DNA of 64,000 bases from Macropodus opercularis (taxonomy: Eukaryota > Chordata > Actinopteri > Anabantiformes > Osphronemidae): positions 12,591,501 to 12,655,500 of the forward strand of contig CM061090.1 in NCBI GenBank assembly GCA_030770545.1. Reading direction: 5' to 3'. Under the pieces are notes generated by a model. The model was not told where the DNA came from, made no database searches, and was given only the letters and a program-made list of their open reading frames with translations. This document shows, one piece after another, positions 58,497 through 64,000 of this stretch. How positions within the stretch are numbered: the first letter of the stretch is position 1; each line of letters opens with the position of its first letter. Both the position numbers and the translations under genes were made by a program.

Positions 58497-59097
58497 TTGT
58501 CACAAATGAATTGTTGAAATTGAACTTAGACATAATTTTGGGAATATATATTTTAGGTACATTCTATTTCAATCCAATACAGCAACTCTGCCACTAATTC
58601 AAAACATTATAACCATATCTGCCAGAGACCAAGCTGGTTGACATGGTCAAATGTATTTAGTATTTTCAATATATGAAAAGCCCCATTTGTATCTATAACT
58701 AATTATTTGTGGCATAAGCATCTGTAGGTGGCGCTCCTGTTTTTCTTTTAAACTACAGTAAGGCGTTTAAAACTCTAATTCTAACAAAGTCTTATTATTT
58801 CTAAACAAATCAGTTATTCTCTGACAAAAATACTTAAACTGAGTGTTTAGCTGAACCAAAACCAAATAATTAAATCAGCATAGTAGTTAAAACAATGTTT
58901 TATACGTATGCTTAAATCAACACTAAAATATTTTATGTGTAAGCTGCAGACATATGATAATTCCACTTTTTATGACATCAGAGAGACATGTGTTAGAACG
59001 TCTTCACTGGAACTAAAGATGCATCTGTACTCCGGACATGACTGCCCAAAGCGCTAACACAAGCCTCTGCTGTGCACCGGGGCGTTGAGACTAATCA

Positions 59098-59225
59098 GTG
59101 ATGACAGTCCAGTGTGAACTCAGCAGGTTTCTGGCACCAGGTCCCTGTCTTCACTGCCAGCCCTCCATCTGCCACCGGATCCACGTCCACAGCGCAGTAG
59201 GGCGACGCAGGGTCCGTGCGCAGTA
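59098..59225 (-). pseudogene. Orphan coding-like segment, possible exon relic
   Basis: A GC-rich minus-strand frame in an AT-rich setting ends at a TGA (59098-59100) and reads DPASPYCAVDVDPVADGG, then GTWCQKPAEF. Third codon positions are strongly G/C, unlike the flanks, which suggests past or present coding. I see no splice acceptor immediately upstream and do not recognise the product. It could be a last exon of an unmodelled gene, a relic, or chance. Confidence 0.3.
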
Positions 59226-59844
59226 CAATAATTACAGTATATAGTAGAATACAACAGCATTTTGTATGTTTGGAAAAAAATTTCACACGTCATTAAAAGT
59301 ATTGACAACTGGATATTACTAGGATCAAACATCAGTATGAACAGATGGACAATAATATTTTTAGAATATTACACACAGTGGGGATGCCCCCTGTTCACTA
59401 CGTGCAGTTTGCCAGCGAGCGCATGATTTATTGAGCGGATGGATCAGGTAGAGGAGGTTTGGAGGCCACAACAGTGTCAGCATTTACCAAGGTCTTTGTT
59501 GGATATAACCTAACTGTACTATACAGCAAATGTTCAAATGTATAGGGATTTGTTAAAAGTTAAAAGTAGTAGCAAGCTCTGACATGAATTTATTTTTGTT
59601 GCATTAGGCCATTAGCTGAGCAAAACAGAAGCTGAAATTAAATCCATTACTAGTAGATACAAATAAACATGTCTATGCTTGATCGAATCGAAGTCGAATC
59701 GCACAGACAGGTTTGCTGTCAGCTAACCTGACCCCATTGTTTGTAGTGTTTAGTTGTGTACTTTGTCTTCCTACTTCTATTTTCTCAGAGTGACTTTAGG
59801 TGATGGATGGATAAAGAGTAGGTACAATACATACAGCAGTTTCC

Positions 59845-59850
59845 TTTATT
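59845..59850 (-). terminator. Candidate poly(A) signal of the cerebellin gene
   Basis: Minus-strand AATAAA about 310 bp past the cerebellin stop. Confidence 0.35.
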
Positions 59851-60160
59851 TGCCACTGTTGCCACAGACTTTTCCATATTTCATGCATTAAAGAAACATC
59901 ACAAACCGATATGATTTAAGCAAGCAAAGCCAACAAGGAAATGGAATTTAGAGTCGAGAGTACGAGAGTACAAATAATTTATCCATTTATCTGCCACATG
60001 TGAAGGTGCATCAAAGCAGTTCACTGTTGTTTCTCACCCTGTACCAACTGATATTTCCTTATTAATGTCAGGGGCTATAAAGTAACACTAGCCCCTAAAA
60101 CAACCTTAATTTCACACCTTGCCCACACTTGGCTCTGATAGAAATGCATCAGAAGTGACC

Positions 60161-61848
60161 CTACAAGGGGAAAACCAGAAACCCAGAGAAAGTGGAGTAC
60201 TTCCATCCTCCCATCAGATTCCCCCTTTCCAGTTTGAGGTACGTTTTATCCCCTCTTTCCATCATCACCAGCCCGGCGTTAGTGGCAGCCTCCCTGGTCA
60301 CGTCCTGGTCACCAGCAAAGGCTGAGATCACAGGCCAACCATTAAGAACCAAACTCACCTGAGACACAGAATGCGGATGAATGGGTCAAATGCAGCGTTA
60401 GAAAAAGTTTTATTTGGTTTTTTTCAAACTGCTGTTCTTACTTGTATTGTCTGCCGGTTGTAAACCTTCACAACATGGAAGCTGAAACTGTAGACTCCTT
60501 TTCTTGGGGCCACAAAGATGCTCCTAGCGGGATCAAAATGGCTGCCAACGTTTACCAAGATCTAAGAGGAAAACATGACGACAAGAAAAGAAAAAAGTCT
60601 GTTAAACAGAAAATCTGTATCTGTGATATTAACAAAACCACCCATGTTTCTTTATCATTATCATTTCATCATCTTATCAGCCCCTTTTTTTTAGCTTGCT
60701 TTTGTTAATGTCCATAAAATATAATTATAGTAGGATATTTAAAAACATGATTCACTTCAACTCAGTAACTGGAAATCCCCTGTCATACTGTATGTAGTGT
60801 CTGCATCATGAATTACCTCCCAGTTGTGTGAAGTTTCATAATCACTTGACAATTTGCAGCCTGCAATTAATTAATTATGTTGCGAAGTGTTTGAGGCATA
60901 TTTAAAGACTGCTGTGTGTATGACACACTGACTGACAGACAGACTTATGCAAGTGAAATATGTTGGCATGAGCACAAAAAGTTGTGTACTGTCGGGAAAG
61001 TGGCCGGAATAAACCATGTTTGGTGCCAGCGCTGGCACCAACAGGAAATAACGTTTTGTTCAGTCACTTACTTCAGTACCAGTAAAAACAGGACACTGAA
61101 CTCGACTGTTTTGACGACTTGTAAACTTGTAACTTGAATTGTAAAAGGCTGATGGCATTGTGTTGAAGGTGAGTTAAGGGTTTCCACGTTTTTGTCTCTT
61201 ATGGTAAAGATGTGCTCAGTGTAGAAATGAAATAAAAGATTTTATTTTTAACTGCATTCTTGTTTTTTAACTTCACTTCACTCCACTAGCCTTAAAGTCC
61301 AGTAGTTGGATGTCAAGGAAACTACTCATCGTAAACAGCTCATGGAAATTAGATGTATGTGTTTTACAATCTTTTACCAGTCTAATGCATTTTTTACTGT
61401 ATGTACAGTAAAATACCTTATGTTTCTGGAAACCTGAAATAAACATGAAGTAAATCCAGACCTGTCTTGCTAAAGGTCACATTATTTACTCCTTCCTTCA
61501 AGTAATTCATGCTACAGACATGCACACATTGCTAAAACTCACCTGGTCAAAGTAGATGGTCATGGTGCGGTTGCTCATCTCTGAGGGTTCATGGTTAGTG
61601 TTACGGATGGCTGAAAACGCCACCCGACCGGTTCCTGACCTCACTGACATGCCCAGAGCATGACCTGATGGCTCTGCAGAGGGGGTGGAATCACACACCA
61701 CCAGACATTTCCCCTCCAGCACAATAGGCTCTGTGTCATTCTGGCAATGAACCACTGAGGGCCCCCAGTAGGCAGCAAGCAGTAGTCCAGTGAAAAACAT
61801 ATAGCAGGAAGCAAAGATGAGCGAAGAGGGGGGAGACAGAGAAGGCAT
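60161..61848 (-). CDS. cbln: Cerebellin (secreted C1q-family synaptic organiser)
   Basis: Cerebellins are secreted hexamers that bridge presynaptic neurexins and postsynaptic GluD receptors. Three exons: 61543-61848, 60442-60561, 60161-60358; 207 aa, normal family size. The start is the ATG at 61848, giving a hydrophobic signal peptide (LIFASCYMFFTGLLLAAYWG). The cysteine-rich N-terminus ENDTEP-type block reads QNDTEPIVLEGKCLVVCDS, followed by the C1q domain: VRSGTGRVAFSAIR, NRTMTIYFDQ, YSFSFHVVKVYNRQTIQ, LNGWPVISAFAGDQDVTREA, GNLMGGWKYSTFSGFLVFPL. The sequence is closest to CBLN1/2/4 as I remember them; the position near khnyn and ripk3 is that of mammalian CBLN3. I therefore leave the paralogue number open. 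Confidence 0.95.
61020..61041. repeat. 22-bp perfect palindrome
   Basis: TTGGTGCCAGC followed by its exact reverse complement, no spacer, in cerebellin intron 1. Confidence 0.9.
61392..61413. repeat. Perfect inverted repeat, 10-bp arms
   Basis: Arms 61392-61401 and 61404-61413 around 2 nt, in cerebellin intron 1. Confidence 0.85.
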
Positions 61849-63163
61849 GGTTCTAGATGAGGGTGTACTGTGAGTGTTTGGGAGCTTCACTGGTGTTTTA
61901 AATCCAAGATGTATGTAAAGAACACCTCACTGATGCAACAGCGTCATCGTTTCAAGTGGAAACCACCAAAGATCTGAGGCATTAAACATGATAATCAGCT
62001 CAACTAAGAGTTCTGTCAACAGTGGGTGGAGCTGCTCTGGAGATGACTACTAGTTGACAGTAAGAGTATAACTTCCCATAACATCAGACAAGACGTCCTA
62101 GTTATTCAGTTCCTCAAAGGGTGAATCACAGTCGACTTGGTGCTGACTCTCAGTCCAAACCGGTTTGGAGGCTGTCAAGACTGCAGGCCTGTTTGAAACA
62201 CAGAACAATCTATGGCATCAAATATTTAAGTTCTGCAAATCAGTCTCATCTCATGCAGATGTCTGCCGTGACCATTATAACCGATCATTGCTTGTGACTT
62301 AACAATCATTTTGGTTGGACTTGGACACTGGGATGGCTTAGCAGTGGAAAATGACCAAAGTTGTATTGTAGACTTATACATCAAAGCCACTCAATAAACT
62401 GTCTATACAACAAAATTGCAATCACAACTAACTAAATGCAAGGATGAAGGATTATTATCTAATATTATTATTTTTAATGCAAGATATTACAGTTAAAATA
62501 CTGTAGTTTCAATTCTGAACGATTTCATTTATTTTTCACACTTCACACATTATCGTCTCATACACACTGAAACTTGCTACACCTGTGATGTCAAAGTAGA
62601 AATTGCTGCAAAAGCCACATTTATTATACCACAGTGTTTACTGGTTCGCTGCTGTGATCCACATAAAGAAAAACAGGAATTAATAGGAGAGCAGCAATAA
62701 TGTGTGTTTGAAAAGAAAATACATCAACGAGGGAGTGATGAGGTAACGTTTTGGCCAGAAAGAGGCCGACACGAGTGCTGCCAGCTGGACCCAGGGGGGG
62801 GGCTAGTGGACTATCACAGTCCCACCACGGAGAAGCCATCTGTGGGTAAACACTCCTGCTCCTTGTCCCCCTGTACTTTTCCTATGTAATCCCTGTCTCT
62901 GCATTCCTTCACACAGCCACACACACGTCCTTCTATTTTTTCCTACATTTTCTAGCCCTTTACGCCAAACATCCCAGCTACGGTAATATCGAACCCTGGC
63001 TATCCAACTAAAACCTAATCACAATCTTACAGCTAAAACCTGATCTTAATCATCAAACAGTTTATGGAAGTTATGAGGCCTGGCACAAAATGTCCTCACT
63101 TACCAAAACGCTTTAGTATTTGTTCTCACTTTGTAACAAGTAGAAGAATGCACACACACACAG

Positions 63164-63223
<60 letters not shown>

Positions 63224-64000
63224 CACACTCGGTGATGATTTACATTCATTTGATCGACTAAATATAAGGTGATGTCGCTAAAATTCAATGATTTGCTAAT
63301 TTCTATTATCTTTTCCCCAAGTACAGTCATGTTCCCAGAAGTGTGTTTTCAGATGTAGGTTCCCACAATGTGAGTAATATAAGAAACACACACACTCAAT
63401 AAAAATAAAAACGGACGTCGACATTCTCTCTGTTAGTATTTAAGAGTCTCTTAAACTTCATTAAGTACAAGTTGTCAAATTGATGCAGTGGCTGTATTAT
63501 ACTATAATAAATAATATTCAATTACTTAGTGAGGGAGCTCACCCAACAATAAAGAGTTTATCTATTGTATTTCCTACAGTATCATAGTTGCCACATGCGT
63601 GAAGAAATTCAGTTATTCTTAAAAAAGACATTGCCAAAAATCACCCACCTCTCACTGTAACCGTTGTCTCTGCAGAAACAAACAACAACGATTTTCCTCA
63701 GTGAAGTTGGAACATCCTGAAAGTCCTGCTCCGTCTAGCGTCAGCTTTATTTCTGCGCTCTCTCTCCCGCGCTCTTCCTCATTACCCTCTCTGTAACTAT
63801 CTTTACGTTCCAGGGAACCCCTGCGCTTGAGCAGACGTTAAATCACATCACGATCAACGCGGCCCTTCTGTTCTCACGTCTTCCCGGCCCCCTGCTGGAT
63901 CCCCCTTCATCCCCCCCCGTCTTTTACCTCAGACATCACACCTCAGATGGTGGGAGTGAAAAGCACAATTACAGACAGAAATTTGGTGTTTAAACACTGA
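61849..64000. other. Region upstream of the cerebellin gene
   Basis: No coding exon recognised. On the minus strand a donor-like AG/GTGGGTGAT near 63650 closes a moderately CpG-rich segment (about 63650-63860), which could be a non-coding first exon and promoter of the cerebellin gene. A CTCF-like CGGCCCCCTGCTGG lies near 63886. Confidence 0.35.
63151..63221. repeat. CA dinucleotide microsatellite
   Basis: About 70 bp of (CA)n with two interruptions. Confidence 0.96.

Larger units (their letters stand above)
57446..60160. other. Intergenic region 3' of the cerebellin gene
   Basis: AT-rich sequence holding SINE copy 2 and an orphan exon-like ORF (separate entries). The part above about 59850 is probably cerebellin 3' UTR. 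Nothing else recognisable. Confidence 0.45.

Noticed and set aside
61849..61890. Upstream GTG-initiated extension of the cerebellin
   Set aside because: Non-ATG; the ATG at 61848 gives a standard signal peptide.
1..64000. CRISPR arrays, bacterial operons, rRNA or tRNA genes
   Set aside because: None seen; the sequence is vertebrate nuclear DNA, and short repeats are microsatellites.

Overview
The window is vertebrate nuclear DNA from a ray-finned fish, most likely a compact percomorph-type teleost genome. Genes are split into many short exons by GT-AG introns, mostly 80-600 bp. There are CpG-rich promoters, CA/TG microsatellites, tRNA-derived SINEs and Ty3/gypsy LTR elements, and six protein-coding genes in 64 kb. 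I built the gene models by hand, joining exons by splice sites, reading phase and remembered family sequence. No alignment was run.

Layout. Minus strand: the 5' part of an lpcat4-type lysophospholipid acyltransferase (260-3401, continues off the left edge); emc4, an ER membrane complex subunit (5117-7572); a complete CYLD-type deubiquitinase (9106-16293), called cyldl because its N-terminus differs from CYLD; a 25-exon adenylyl cyclase of the ADCY2/4/7 class (18112-29802), probably adcy4; and a khnyn/N4BP1-type NYN ribonuclease (34871-40528). Plus strand: ripk3, a RIP kinase ending in a RHIM (46013-50645). Minus strand again: a cerebellin (60161-61848). The order adcy4 / ripk3 / khnyn / cerebellin resembles human 14q (ADCY4-RIPK3-NFATC4-NYNRIN-CBLN3-KHNYN). 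CYLD, ADCY7, N4BP1 and CBLN1 lie together on human 16q, so this block looks like one half of an ancient duplicated region that kept its own CYLD copy. CYLD and RIPK3 act in the same necroptosis pathway, and here their genes are about 30 kb apart.

Just 3' of ripk3 is a nested retrotransposon. An older 803-bp solo LTR (5-bp target duplication TCAGG) was split by a 5.46-kb chromodomain Ty3/gypsy element (554-bp LTRs identical by eye, target duplication TTAAG). The younger element has a gag ORF, a convincing -1 ribosomal frameshift signal at the gag/pol overlap, and a primer site complementary to its own LTR at a predicted transcription start (Tf1/sushi-style self-priming). Its pol carries two lesions: a substitution in the reverse transcriptase YxDD motif, and a frameshift between RNase H and integrase. 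It therefore looks recent but disabled.

Other material includes two tRNA-derived SINEs (one with an 8-bp target duplication), several microsatellites and a group of perfect short inverted repeats in non-coding DNA. There are two orphan exon-like ORFs: one in an lpcat4 intron beside a CRE, one downstream of the cerebellin.
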